Shown here: one piece after another, positions 8,653 through 16,740 of the stretch | Layout: each line of letters starts with the position of its first letter | Numbering within the stretch: position 1 is the stretch's first letter | Source of the DNA: JBNLAN01 sp050302175 | GTDB lineage: Bacteria > Pseudomonadota > Zetaproteobacteria > Mariprofundales > Mariprofundaceae | Length of the DNA stretch: 64,000 nucleotides | Direction of reading: 5' to 3' | NCBI GenBank assembly: GCA_050302175.1 | Contig: JBNLAN010000021.1 | Coordinates: 13,278 to 77,277, forward strand | Position numbers and translations under genes: made by a program | The notes under the pieces: model-generated | The model's database searches: none | What the model was told of the DNA's origin: nothing | What the model saw: the letters and a program-made list of their open reading frames with translations, nothing else

Positions 8653-8675
8653 AAAAGCCCCCGTTGCCGGGGGCT
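8651..8675. terminator. Terminator between phoR and the second porin
   Basis: A 7-bp stem AGCCCCC/GGGGGCT with a 6-nt loop is preceded by six A residues on the plus strand. On the minus strand it is therefore stem plus T6, a strong terminator for the second porin. On the plus strand it overlaps the phoR stop and has a weaker tail. Confidence 0.87.
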
Positions 8676-8703
8676 TCAAATAACCAGATTCTAAATAGTT
8701 GGC

Positions 8704-9753
8704 TTAGAACGTGGCCTGAGTATACAAGCCCATACGGCTCACCTTCTGCGTGCGATTGGCAGTGAAAAGGTAACCCTTGGTATTGGCCTGGTCTATGGCC
8801 AACGACATGCTCAATTGGTTGCTGTATGCGTACTCGACACCAGCCAGCATGCGGGTCTCTTTCGCTTCAGTAGCAACGTTCGAACGCTTGGTCTTGCTCA
8901 TTTCATAACGGCCCAGCACGCCATAGTTTCCGGACACATTGATGTGCCCCCACAACACGTAGGCGGTGGTTGTGTCGGTTACGCCGAGACCCGGAGCGCC
9001 GACATTGTCATAGATGATCTCGTTGCTGACATAGTTGCCGCCCACACGCCACTGATCGCGGCTGTAGGTTGCCATCAGCTGCATCAGAGTATGATCATCT
9101 CCGATAGGGGCCGCGATGGTTTTGCTGGCCATGTAGCCGCTGCGGTAGCCGAGGTCCACGGTCAGTCCCTTTACTGGTGTCGCGCCAACGCGCAGTTCAA
9201 GGTCGTTACCTTTGGTTTCGATCGTGTTGCCATAACCGCCGCCGTTCAGCACTGCGACATGATAGTCGATCATGGAGACCTTGCCGTGTACGCCGATACC
9301 GGCATCCGCCGAATGGGCGAAACCGGCCCGGTCCACATAAACCTGCGAGATGTAGCGGTATTTCCACAGTTTCTGCTCGTAATCAACCCACGGCGTATAG
9401 ATCAGACCAAGATCGATCGATGCGGCATCGGCAAGACGGCCTTCGATATAAGCGTGCTTCAGGAAGGCCCTGTTTCTCTTGGCAGCACCCGCAGCAGTCG
9501 GATCATACAACGCATCCAGTGTCACTTTCACGAACCAGTCACGGTCGATGTTGTATTTGGCGCTCAGGTAGGCACGATCAATGGCCATGCCCATACTGTC
9601 TGCGGTTGGTGTAGCTACGTTGGTGTCAGTGGTCTTCTTCTGCGTATAGTTCAGGAACAGTTTGCCGTTGATCTCAAGATCGTTTGCGGCGGATGCCACG
9701 GCCGGAAACGCAAGGCCCATGGACAACATTATAATAAATAAAGATTTTCTCAT
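8704..9753 (-). CDS. Outer-membrane porin, paralogue of the first
   Basis: 349 residues with a signal peptide (MRKSLFIIMLSMGLAFPAVASA), a beta-rich body and a C-terminal ...YTQATF with terminal Phe. MAIDRAYLSAKY, YTPWVDYEQKLWKYRYIS and KGLTVDLGYRSG align with the porin at 4930-6051. The start at 9753 is chosen because the signal peptide begins there with GGGAG upstream; the frame continues a further 18 codons through non-signal sequence. No Pho box is visible upstream. It is convergent with phoR, and the substrate is unknown. Confidence 0.84.
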   Translation of the reverse strand: MRKSLFIIMLSMGLAFPAVASAANDLEINGKLFLNYTQKKTTDTNVATPTADSMGMAIDRAYLSAKYNIDRDWFVKVTLDALYDPTAAGAAKRNRAFLKHAYIEGRLADAASIDLGLIYTPWVDYEQKLWKYRYISQVYVDRAGFAHSADAGIGVHGKVSMIDYHVAVLNGGGYGNTIETKGNDLELRVGATPVKGLTVDLGYRSGYMASKTIAAPIGDDHTLMQLMATYSRDQWRVGGNYVSNEIIYDNVGAPGLGVTDTTTAYVLWGHINVSGNYGVLGRYEMSKTKRSNVATEAKETRMLAGVEYAYSNQLSMSLAIDQANTKGYLFTANRTQKVSRMGLYTQATF

Positions 9754-9793
9754 TGTTGTGATTTCTCCCTTATTTCCCATTTTTACAATAGAA

Positions 9794-9820
9794 GGGGGGG
9801 CAACCAATGGTTGCCCCCCC
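9794..9820 (-). repeat. 27-nt G7/C7 palindrome in the 5' region of the second porin
   Basis: Seven G, CAACC, AAT, GGTTG and seven C form a perfect 12-bp stem with a 3-nt loop. It sits 41 nt before the porin ATG and about 97 nt after the carbonic anhydrase stop. Neither side has a U-tract, so it is not a canonical terminator. It may be an mRNA 5' hairpin or a transcription barrier. Confidence 0.7.
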
Positions 9821-9916
9821 TCAGGCGCGGTACGCTAATAGACGGAAATCCTATGCGCCAGCGTTAAATGCACCCGCCCTGATTTTACTCGTCATTCCAG
9901 TGAATTTCCGGCTCGG

Positions 9917-10801
9917 TTAGCGAATTTCAGACAGGAGATCGGGGTTGGTTACCAGGTTGCGAACACCGTGCGCGTGGTCTTCATCAAAGACGTTGCCCTT
10001 GCACCACTTGCCGACGGTCTCAATGTTCACTTTGGCAACTTGCGGACGAACGCTCCAGGTCACCTGGAACGGAGAGCCATTCTCGTTGTAGCCCGGGCCG
10101 GTAGTCGAGCCGGCATACTGAACCGGCGTGCCGGTGTTGCTCGGGATGCCGGTGGCCTGGGCGCCCTTACCATTGCCGGAGATGGCCGTCAGCTTGCCGA
10201 AATCGAGTGCGTTTTTGTCGTTGACCAGAATATAGACCTGGGTTTCTACGCGCAGCTGCGGGTTATTGATAACGTCGGCTGCCAGGCAGGAGCCAAGGGT
10301 CGGGCCGGGGGTGATGTCAGCTGTGGAATGCACATAGTGCACCTCGATGGTGTCACCCGGGTAGAGGCTGCCGTGCTGGCTCGGGCAGATATCGCCATGA
10401 ACAGGTTTCATTTCCGCTTCAGACAGATGGCCGTTGTACTTGTAGCCGCTAAGGTAGCCGTGGCCATCGCCGTTGCCAGCGTAGGTGGTGAATTCGCCGC
10501 CCTTGTGCTCGGCATTTTTGTGAAAATGGATATTGCACAGATTCATTTCAGTATAGGCCGGCGCTATGCTGAAAATGCGGACGTTATTGCCAGCTTTGGA
10601 ATCGATGTCGCGTGGCGATTGCGGCCCGAAGCCTTTGCCTTTTGTGTTTTTGGCCAGTTCAGCACGCTGGCTGGCGATGATATCGTCGCCAACCGGTGCG
10701 TGAGCTTCAACTTTGCCATGCGCGTCATGACCATGGTCGCTTGCAAATGCAGGCATTGAAAACAGGGCAGCAACCGCTGCCACAATGAATATTTTTTTCA
10801 T
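9917..10801 (-). CDS. Secreted delta-class carbonic anhydrase
   Basis: A 294-residue protein with signal peptide (MKKIFIVAAVAALFSMPAFA) and a His-rich N-terminus, so probably periplasmic. The block CNIHFHKNAEHKGGEF resembles the zinc-site motif of delta carbonic anhydrases, known first from diatoms and later from bacteria including Mariprofundus. TPGPTLGSCL and the C-terminal half also fit. It would interconvert CO2 and bicarbonate outside the cytoplasm, useful for an autotroph. AGGAGG lies 13 nt before the ATG. The neighbour on the same strand is msrA, about 100 nt upstream. Confidence 0.82.
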   Translation of the reverse strand: MKKIFIVAAVAALFSMPAFASDHGHDAHGKVEAHAPVGDDIIASQRAELAKNTKGKGFGPQSPRDIDSKAGNNVRIFSIAPAYTEMNLCNIHFHKNAEHKGGEFTTYAGNGDGHGYLSGYKYNGHLSEAEMKPVHGDICPSQHGSLYPGDTIEVHYVHSTADITPGPTLGSCLAADVINNPQLRVETQVYILVNDKNALDFGKLTAISGNGKGAQATGIPSNTGTPVQYAGSTTGPGYNENGSPFQVTWSVRPQVAKVNIETVGKWCKGNVFDEDHAHGVRNLVTNPDLLSEIR

Positions 10802-10902
10802 GTGAGTTCCCCCTCCTAAATGTGTGTTGCCTCCAAAGAAGCGGGGATGACTTTATTGAGCCGCTCTCGATGCGCAATAGCCTGGAGGGGGGATTTATCG
10901 CA

Positions 10903-11463
10903 CTACTGCTTTTTTTTCCAGTTGCGCTCGATGAAACCGGCACGTCCTGAGCCCTGTTTATAGGCGTTATAGTGCGTAGGATTCTTCTTGTAGTACGCTT
11001 GATGCTGCTCCTCAGCCGGGTAGAAAGGCTGTGCTGGCAGGATTGCTGTGGCAATCGGCTGGTTGAACTTGCCGGAGGCAGCCAGCTTTGCCTTGGATGC
11101 TTCAGCCTCGTTTTTCTGACTTTCGTCCAGATAGAAAATAGCGGTATGATACTGGCTGCCGATATCATGAAATTGCCCGTCTTCCTGAGTTGGGTCGATG
11201 TTGCGCCAGAATATTTCCAGCAACTGCATGTAGCTGATGCGTGAGGGGTCGAATGTTACCTCCACGGCTTCGTAGTGACCGGTGTGGCCACCGCTCACTT
11301 CATGATAGGTGGGTTGTGATTTTCCGCCGGTATAACCGACGCGCGTGGCAATGACGCCCTCTGCATTGTCGAAGGGTGGTTGCATGCACCAGAAACAGCC
11401 ACCAGCGAAGATGGCGGTTGTTTCGGCGTCGGCGGCGTTGGCCGGGTCGGAAAACATCTCCAT
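10903..11463 (-). CDS. msrA: Peptide methionine sulfoxide reductase MsrA
   Basis: It reduces methionine-S-sulfoxide in proteins and so repairs oxidative damage. The catalytic motif GGCFWCMQ, the RVGYTGG stretch, TYHEVSGGHTGHYEAVEV, DIGSQYHTAIFY and the C-terminal QHQAYYKKNP are all typical of MsrA. The ATG at 11463 is used; the frame extends to a TTG three codons earlier. There is no signal peptide, so it acts in the cytoplasm. Confidence 0.95.
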   Translation of the reverse strand: MEMFSDPANAADAETTAIFAGGCFWCMQPPFDNAEGVIATRVGYTGGKSQPTYHEVSGGHTGHYEAVEVTFDPSRISYMQLLEIFWRNIDPTQEDGQFHDIGSQYHTAIFYLDESQKNEAEASKAKLAASGKFNQPIATAILPAQPFYPAEEQHQAYYKKNPTHYNAYKQGSGRAGFIERNWKKKQ

Positions 11464-11589
11464 AGCTAGCAATCATAGCATCGAAAGCAAATGAGTGGCG
11501 TGATGTGACTTCTAGGAGGCTCATGCAAAGTGTCCGCAAGCCAGGCCCATGATCTTACATCACGCAGGCAAAGCCGCTAAGCTGCAGCA

Positions 11590-12069
11590 ATGGACCAGCA
11601 GCTTTATCTTGTACTCAAGACCTTGCACATGCTCGGTGTGGTGATGTTTGTTGGTAATATTCTGGTCGGCTTCTGGTGGAAGTTGATGGCAGACCGTAAT
11701 GGGCATCCTGCTGTGGTGGCTTTTGCGCAGCAACAGATAAAGAAAACCGATTTTGTTTTCACCACTCTTGGAATTGTGCTCATGCTTACCGGTGGCATTC
11801 CGGCCTCACATATGTTGATGAATGCAGGTGAAACCAATCTTGTGTGGCTGGGATGGGGGGTGGGGCTCCTGATTGCATCGGGCGTGGTATGGGGTGCAGT
11901 GATGTTGCCGGTGCAGGCGAAGCAGACGAAAATCATTTCCGAACATGCGGGGGAAACGCAATTGCCTGAAGAGTATTTTAGACTGAGTAAACTTTGGTTG
12001 GTTTCAGGTGTGGTCGCGAAGTTGCTGGTGCTATTCTCGATCTACTGGATGGTCTTTAAACCTTATTAA
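11590..12069 (+). CDS. DUF2269-like integral membrane protein
   Basis: 159 residues with four predicted membrane helices (about 8-28, 55-75, 85-105, 133-153), matching the size and layout of the DUF2269 family of unknown function. It begins MDQQLYLVLKTLHMLGVVMFVGN; the early LHMLGVVM-type helix with His resembles small haem-binding membrane proteins, but this is speculative. It ends 4 nt before hypA on the same strand and may be co-transcribed with the hydrogenase maturation genes. No clear Shine-Dalgarno is seen. Confidence 0.75.
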   Translation: MDQQLYLVLKTLHMLGVVMFVGNILVGFWWKLMADRNGHPAVVAFAQQQIKKTDFVFTTLGIVLMLTGGIPASHMLMNAGETNLVWLGWGVGLLIASGVVWGAVMLPVQAKQTKIISEHAGETQLPEEYFRLSKLWLVSGVVAKLLVLFSIYWMVFKPY

Positions 12070-12073
12070 AATC

Positions 12074-12415
12074 ATGCATGAATTGTCATTATGCGAAGAG
12101 ATGGTCGCATTGATCGAGAAACAGGCAGCGAATGAGTTGTTTGAACGCGTAAAATGCGTGCGGCTTGAAGTCGGCTTGCTCTCCTGTGTTGAGCCCTATG
12201 CCATGCATTTTGCCTTCAACGCGGCCAGCAAAGGCTCTGTTGCTGAACATGCTACCCTTATAATGGACGAAGTGACGGGCAAGGGGTGGTGTGATGTTTG
12301 TGCAAAGGAGGTTGATATGCAGCAGCGCTATGATGCCTGCCCTGCTTGTGGCGCAACCGGCCTGAGTATTCTGCGCGGTGAAGAGCTTCGTATTGTTGAG
12401 ATGGAGGTGATTTGA
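12074..12415 (+). CDS. hypA: Hydrogenase nickel incorporation protein HypA
   Basis: It delivers nickel, with HypB, to the large subunit of NiFe hydrogenase. The 113-residue product starts MHELSL, with His2 as the nickel ligand. A zinc site of two CxxC pairs (CDVC and CPAC) lies near residues 74-97. It is the first gene of hypABCDEF, and its TGA overlaps the hypB ATG. Confidence 0.95.
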   Translation: MHELSLCEEMVALIEKQAANELFERVKCVRLEVGLLSCVEPYAMHFAFNAASKGSVAEHATLIMDEVTGKGWCDVCAKEVDMQQRYDACPACGATGLSILRGEELRIVEMEVI

Positions 12416-13176
12416 TGTGTACAACCTGCGGTTGCGGTCATGGAGAAGCACTACTCAACGGGCGCGCACATAGCCACGAAACGCCTGATTTCAGCCGCTC
12501 GCGCATTCTGCGCATGGAAGAGGATTTACTGGAGACCAATAACGGATACGCCGCTGCAAACAGGGAGCGTTTTGCGGAATCCGGTACCCTGGCGTTGAAT
12601 CTTGTCTCCAGTCCCGGCTCCGGTAAAACCACGCTGCTGGTGCGTACCATCGAGGCACTGAAAAGGGACAGGCCGGTTGCCGTCATCGAGGGCGACCAAC
12701 AGACCTCGCTCGATGCCGATCGCATTCGCGCTGCTGGTGCGATGGCCGCACAGATCAATACCGGCAAGGCATGCCACCTCGATGCGCACATGGTCGGCCA
12801 TGCGGTGGAAGAGCTGGAACTGGAACGTGGTGGGTTCCTGTTTATCGAGAATGTCGGCAACCTGGTCTGTCCGGCGGGTTTCGATCTGGGTGAGGCGGCT
12901 CGTGTCGTCGTACTTTCGGTCACCGAAGGGGACGACAAGCCGCTCAAGTATCCCGATATTTTCGACAATTCCGCCCTGATGCTCGTTAATAAATGCGACC
13001 TGCTTCCGCATGTCGACTTCGATGTGGCGCGTTGTGTCGAATATGCCCGCCGTATCCACGCTGACATTGAGGTGATCGAACTCTCCGCACGTACCGGCGA
13101 AGGGTTTGCCGCTTGGTTCGACTGGCTGCATACGCGCCATGCAGCCATGCAGACCGCTACTGAAGCGATTGCCTGA
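12415..13176 (+). CDS. hypB: Hydrogenase nickel incorporation GTPase HypB
   Basis: This GTPase drives nickel insertion into hydrogenase. The 253-residue product opens with MCTTCGCGHGE, the high-affinity nickel motif CxxCGC known in E. coli HypB. The P-loop SSPGSGKTT, the dimer-interface metal site KACHLDAHM, IENVGNLVCP, and NKCDLL complete the G-domain. AGGTG upstream and TGATG coupling to hypA support the ATG at 12415 rather than a TTG one codon earlier. It lacks the long polyhistidine stretch of nickel-storing HypB forms. Confidence 0.96.
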   Translation: MCTTCGCGHGEALLNGRAHSHETPDFSRSRILRMEEDLLETNNGYAAANRERFAESGTLALNLVSSPGSGKTTLLVRTIEALKRDRPVAVIEGDQQTSLDADRIRAAGAMAAQINTGKACHLDAHMVGHAVEELELERGGFLFIENVGNLVCPAGFDLGEAARVVVLSVTEGDDKPLKYPDIFDNSALMLVNKCDLLPHVDFDVARCVEYARRIHADIEVIELSARTGEGFAAWFDWLHTRHAAMQTATEAIA

Positions 13177-13178
13177 CT

Positions 13179-13406
13179 ATGTGCTTGGCGGTTCCGGCCG
13201 AGGTGGTGGCACTCGATAAGGGCGCGCAGATGGCGATGGTCAGTCTCGACGGTATACGGAAAGAGGTCTCCACGGCACTGCTGGATGAGGTGAACGTCGG
13301 CGACTATGTGCTGGTGCATGTCGGCTTCGCGCTCAATGTCATCGATGCCGACGAGGCGGCGGAAACTTTGAAAATTTTTGCCGCCATGCGCGAGGCGGGC
13401 CAGTAG
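13179..13406 (+). CDS. hypC: Hydrogenase maturation chaperone HypC
   Basis: A 75-residue protein starting MCLAVPAEV. The N-terminal Cys2 is the residue by which HypC, with HypD, carries the Fe(CN)2CO unit to hydrogenase. It starts 2 nt after hypB. Length and the VGDYVLVHVGFALNVID core are standard for HypC/HupF. Confidence 0.95.
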   Translation: MCLAVPAEVVALDKGAQMAMVSLDGIRKEVSTALLDEVNVGDYVLVHVGFALNVIDADEAAETLKIFAAMREAGQ

Positions 13407-13433
13407 TGAAGGCCAACTTGTGAAGAAACAGCC

Positions 13434-14543
13434 GTGAAATACATCGATGAGTTCCGGGACGGGACAACGGCGAAGCAACTCGCCGCCGCCATTCGCCGAG
13501 AAGCGGGACCTGCCCGCGACTACCGGCTGATGGAATTCTGCGGCGGGCATACGCATGCCATCTTCCGCTACGGAGTACAGCAGTTGTTGCCGGAGAACGT
13601 ACGTTTCGTGCATGGGCCGGGTTGTCCGGTCTGCGTGTTGCCGGCGGCGCGTATCGACATGGCGATGCGGCTGGCTATCGAAGAGGAGGTGATCCTCTGC
13701 ACCTATGCCGATTTGATGCGCGTCCCCACCGGAAAGGGGAGGAGCCTGCAGCAGGCGAAAGCCGCGGGGGCGGATATCCGTATGGTCTATTCCAGCCTCG
13801 ATGCGCTAACGATTGCCCGCAACAACCCGGAGCGGCAGGTGGTTTTCTTCGCCATCGGTTTCGAAACTACGACACCGCCGACCGCTGCCGTGGTTCTGCA
13901 GGCGGAAAAGGAGCGGATCGGCAATTTTTCCGTTTTCTGCAACCATGTACTCACGCCGGCGGCGATTCACCGTATTCTCGATTCCGACGATGTGCGCATC
14001 GACGGTTTTCTGGGGCCGGCGCATGTCAGCACCGTGATCGGCAGTCGTCCCTATGAGGTGTTTGCTTCCGAATATCGCAAGCCGGTGGTGATCGGCGGTT
14101 TCGAGCCGCTGGATGTGATGCAGGCAGCGCTGATGCTGGTGCGCCAGCTCAATGAGGGGCGAAACGAGGTCGAAAACGAATACATCCGCGCGGTGAGCCG
14201 CGACGGGAATGTGAAAGCGAAAGCCATGATGGCCGAAGTGTTCGAGCAGCGCGCCAGCTTCGAGTGGCGGGGGTTGGGCAGGGTGGAAAAGAGCGCACTG
14301 CAAGTTCGAGATAAATATTCCGGTTTCGATGCGGAAAAGCGTTTCGACATGCCTGCGACATCCGTCGACGACATCAAGGGATGTCTCTGCCCGGAGGTGT
14401 TGCGTGGTGTGAAGGAGCCGACCGACTGCAAGCTCTTCGGCACTGCCTGCACTCCCTCACAGCCGAAGGGGGCATGCATGGTCTCCTCCGAGGGGGCGTG
14501 TGCGGCTGTTTACAGTTATGGCCGGCAGGCGGCTGCGGCATGA
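13434..14543 (+). CDS. hypD: Hydrogenase maturation protein HypD
   Basis: A 369-residue Fe-S scaffold on which the Fe(CN)2CO group is assembled. Conserved blocks are present: MEFCGGHTHAI, HGPGCPVCVLP, FFAIGFETTTPPTA, FLGPAHVSTVIG, and C-terminal cysteines in GCLCPEVLRG, LFGTACTPSQPKGACMVSSEGAC. The start is GTG at 13434, 27 nt after hypC; no better in-frame start exists and the Shine-Dalgarno is weak. The stop overlaps hypE (ATGA). Confidence 0.96.
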   Translation: MKYIDEFRDGTTAKQLAAAIRREAGPARDYRLMEFCGGHTHAIFRYGVQQLLPENVRFVHGPGCPVCVLPAARIDMAMRLAIEEEVILCTYADLMRVPTGKGRSLQQAKAAGADIRMVYSSLDALTIARNNPERQVVFFAIGFETTTPPTAAVVLQAEKERIGNFSVFCNHVLTPAAIHRILDSDDVRIDGFLGPAHVSTVIGSRPYEVFASEYRKPVVIGGFEPLDVMQAALMLVRQLNEGRNEVENEYIRAVSRDGNVKAKAMMAEVFEQRASFEWRGLGRVEKSALQVRDKYSGFDAEKRFDMPATSVDDIKGCLCPEVLRGVKEPTDCKLFGTACTPSQPKGACMVSSEGACAAVYSYGRQAAAA

Positions 14544-15568
14544 AAGTGCCCAAACTCGACCTTTCCGGCGTGGTCGACATGAGTCACGGCAGCGGCGGCC
14601 GTGCCATGGCCGAATTGATCGATCAGCTTTTTGTCCGGCATTTCGACAATCCACTGCTTGCCGCCGGCAACGACCAGGCGGCCTTCGAAGTGCCTGCAGG
14701 GCGTATGGTGATCACCACCGATGCGCATGTGATCTCGCCGCTCTTCTTTCCCGGTGGCGATATTGGTGCGCTTTCGGTACACGGTACCATCAACGACGTG
14801 GCAATGGCGGGGGCTGTTCCTCTCTATCTTGCCGCCAGCTTCATTCTCGAGGAGGGATTCCCGTTGCGCGAACTCGATCGCATCGTCGCCTCGATGGCGG
14901 CGGCATCGAAAGCGGCAGGGGTGCCGGTCGTTACCGGCGATACCAAGGTGGTCGAGCGCGGCAAGGGCGACGGCGTTTTTATCACCACCACGGGTGTGGG
15001 GGTGGTGCCGGCCGGTGTCGAAATCTCTGGAAACAAGGCGCGCCCGGGCGATGCGATTCTGTTATCCGGAAGCATCGGCGATCATGGTGTGGCGGTGATG
15101 GCGAGCCGCGAGCATCTGGAGTTCGGCACCGCCATCGAATCCGATTCGGCAGCGCTGCACAGATTGGTTGCCAGCATGATCGCCGCTGTTCCCGGTATCC
15201 GTTGCCTGCGCGATCCGACTCGCGGCGGACTTGCCACGACGCTCAACGAACTGGCCGGGCAGTCGAAGGTCGGGATGCGCATCGACGAGGCACAGGTTCC
15301 GGTGAAGGGTGAGGTGGCGGCAGCGTGTGAACTGCTCGGTCTCGATCCGCTCTACGTGGCAAATGAAGGGAAACTGGTCTGCATCTGTGCGGCAGAGGAT
15401 GCCGGAAGCCTGCTTGCGGTGATGCGGGAGCATTCGTTAGGACATGAGGCGGCGATCATCGGCGAAGTAGTGGCGGATGCGCAGCAACTGGTAACGATGC
15501 GAACGAAGTTCGGGGGTGTGCGTGTGGTTGACTGGCTGGCCGGCGAGCAACTACCGAGGATATGTTGA
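14540..15568 (+). CDS. hypE: Hydrogenase maturation protein HypE
   Basis: HypE dehydrates a C-terminal thiocarboxamide to thiocyanate, supplying the cyanide ligands of hydrogenase iron. The 342-residue product shows MSHGSGGRAM, TTDAHVISPLFFPGGDIG, VVTGDTKVVERG and DPTRGGLATTLNEL, and ends exactly in PRIC, the modified C-terminal cysteine. The ATG at 14540 overlaps the hypD stop; a longer open frame upstream is only the shadow of hypD. Confidence 0.97.
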   Translation: MKVPKLDLSGVVDMSHGSGGRAMAELIDQLFVRHFDNPLLAAGNDQAAFEVPAGRMVITTDAHVISPLFFPGGDIGALSVHGTINDVAMAGAVPLYLAASFILEEGFPLRELDRIVASMAAASKAAGVPVVTGDTKVVERGKGDGVFITTTGVGVVPAGVEISGNKARPGDAILLSGSIGDHGVAVMASREHLEFGTAIESDSAALHRLVASMIAAVPGIRCLRDPTRGGLATTLNELAGQSKVGMRIDEAQVPVKGEVAAACELLGLDPLYVANEGKLVCICAAEDAGSLLAVMREHSLGHEAAIIGEVVADAQQLVTMRTKFGGVRVVDWLAGEQLPRIC

Positions 15569-16740
15569 AACAAAATCTGTTGAACCAAGCGTTTGCGCCC
15601 GTTCCGTTGCAGGCAGTACTGCCGGAGTGTGCTGTGTTAGCTATGGGCAGCCAGTTGAAAAACAGTCTATGCATCGTTCGCGATGGTGAAGCCCTGCTCT
15701 CTGCGGCAACCGGCGACCTTGAAGATGAGCAAGTCTATCGCGACTATCGTGCAAAGCTCGATGCGTTGTTTGTCGATTGGGTGCCGGATCGTATCGCCAT
15801 CGATATGCATCCCGATTACCTATCCAGCAAGTTGGGCCGGCAGCTCTCTTCCTCGCTCGGCGTGCCGCTGGTCGGGGTGCAACACCATCACGCCCATATT
15901 GCCGCCGTGATGGCAGAGCACGGTTTGCCGGCGGATGCGAAAGTTCTGGGTATTGCGCACGATGGCCTGGGCTTTGGCGATGACGGACAATTCTGGGGCG
16001 GTGAGTTTCTGCTGGCGGGCTATGAGAGCAGCAAACGTTTGGCCGGCTTCGAGCCGGTCGCGCTGCCGGGTGGGGCGATGGCGATGCGCGAGCCGTGGCG
16101 CAACACCTTTGCGCATTTGCGCCAAGCCCTTGGTTGGGAGAAAGTGTTGGAGAGGTATGGCGGGTTGCCGACAATCAAAGCGCTGTCGCAAAAGCCGCTT
16201 GCCACCTTCGAGACGATGATTGAGCGCGGCGTGAACAGTCCCGAGGCCTCTTCTTGCGGACGTTTATTCGATGCGGTGGCGGCACTTCTGGGTATCCATG
16301 CCGAAAAGGTTGCATTCGAGGGACAAGCGGCCATCGAGCTAGAAAAACAGGCGGCCGTGGCCTTTGCCGACGAGGTGGGCAGGGGATATCCGCATACGGT
16401 GGCCGAGGGTGGCGATCGCCTGCTGCTCGACTGGGCGCTGCTCTGGCGGTCATTGCTGGATGATCTGCAGGCGGGCGTGTCTGTGCCGGTGATGGCAGCG
16501 CGCTTCCATCATGGTTTGATAGACGCCATTGCCTCGCTTGTCTTGCAGTTGGCAGGTGTGCATGGGTTGCAAACAGTGGCTTGCGGTGGCGGTGTGTTTT
16601 TTAATCAATTGCTGAAAGCGGGGGTGCGGCAGAAGCTGGAGGCAAGTGGCTTGCGTGTGTTGATGCCGGAAAAACTCTCTCCCGGCGACGGGGTGCTCGC
16701 TTTTGGGCAGGCGGTTGTTGCCAGCCTGAAGGAGTGTTGA
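15562..16740 (+). CDS. hypF: Short HypF: carbamoyltransferase half only
   Basis: This 392-residue protein matches only the C-terminal (Kae1-like plus HypF-C) half of HypF, whose usual length is about 750. Visible motifs are LAMGSQLKNSLC, the metal-site GVQHHHAHIAAVMAEH, GIAHDGLGFGDDG, FDAVAALLGI and CGGGVFFNQLL. The acylphosphatase domain, two zinc fingers and YrdC-like domain are missing. Its ATG overlaps the hypE stop by 7 nt, so this is its natural start rather than a 5' deletion. It should transfer carbamoyl to the HypE cysteine if another protein supplies carbamoyl-AMP. I recall that Ralstonia HypF1 is similarly short. Confidence 0.9.
   Translation: MLKQNLLNQAFAPVPLQAVLPECAVLAMGSQLKNSLCIVRDGEALLSAATGDLEDEQVYRDYRAKLDALFVDWVPDRIAIDMHPDYLSSKLGRQLSSSLGVPLVGVQHHHAHIAAVMAEHGLPADAKVLGIAHDGLGFGDDGQFWGGEFLLAGYESSKRLAGFEPVALPGGAMAMREPWRNTFAHLRQALGWEKVLERYGGLPTIKALSQKPLATFETMIERGVNSPEASSCGRLFDAVAALLGIHAEKVAFEGQAAIELEKQAAVAFADEVGRGYPHTVAEGGDRLLLDWALLWRSLLDDLQAGVSVPVMAARFHHGLIDAIASLVLQLAGVHGLQTVACGGGVFFNQLLKAGVRQKLEASGLRVLMPEKLSPGDGVLAFGQAVVASLKEC

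Noticed and set aside
14500..15312. Long alternative frames inside hypD-hypE, rich in Arg/Gly
   Set aside because: Composition is typical of shadows in G/C-rich coding DNA; the annotated frames carry all family motifs.
15562..16740. Short HypF as a pseudogene or frameshift product
   Set aside because: The frame is intact, the start overlaps hypE by 7 nt and conserved motifs of the C-terminal half are all present; no N-terminal remnant lies upstream.
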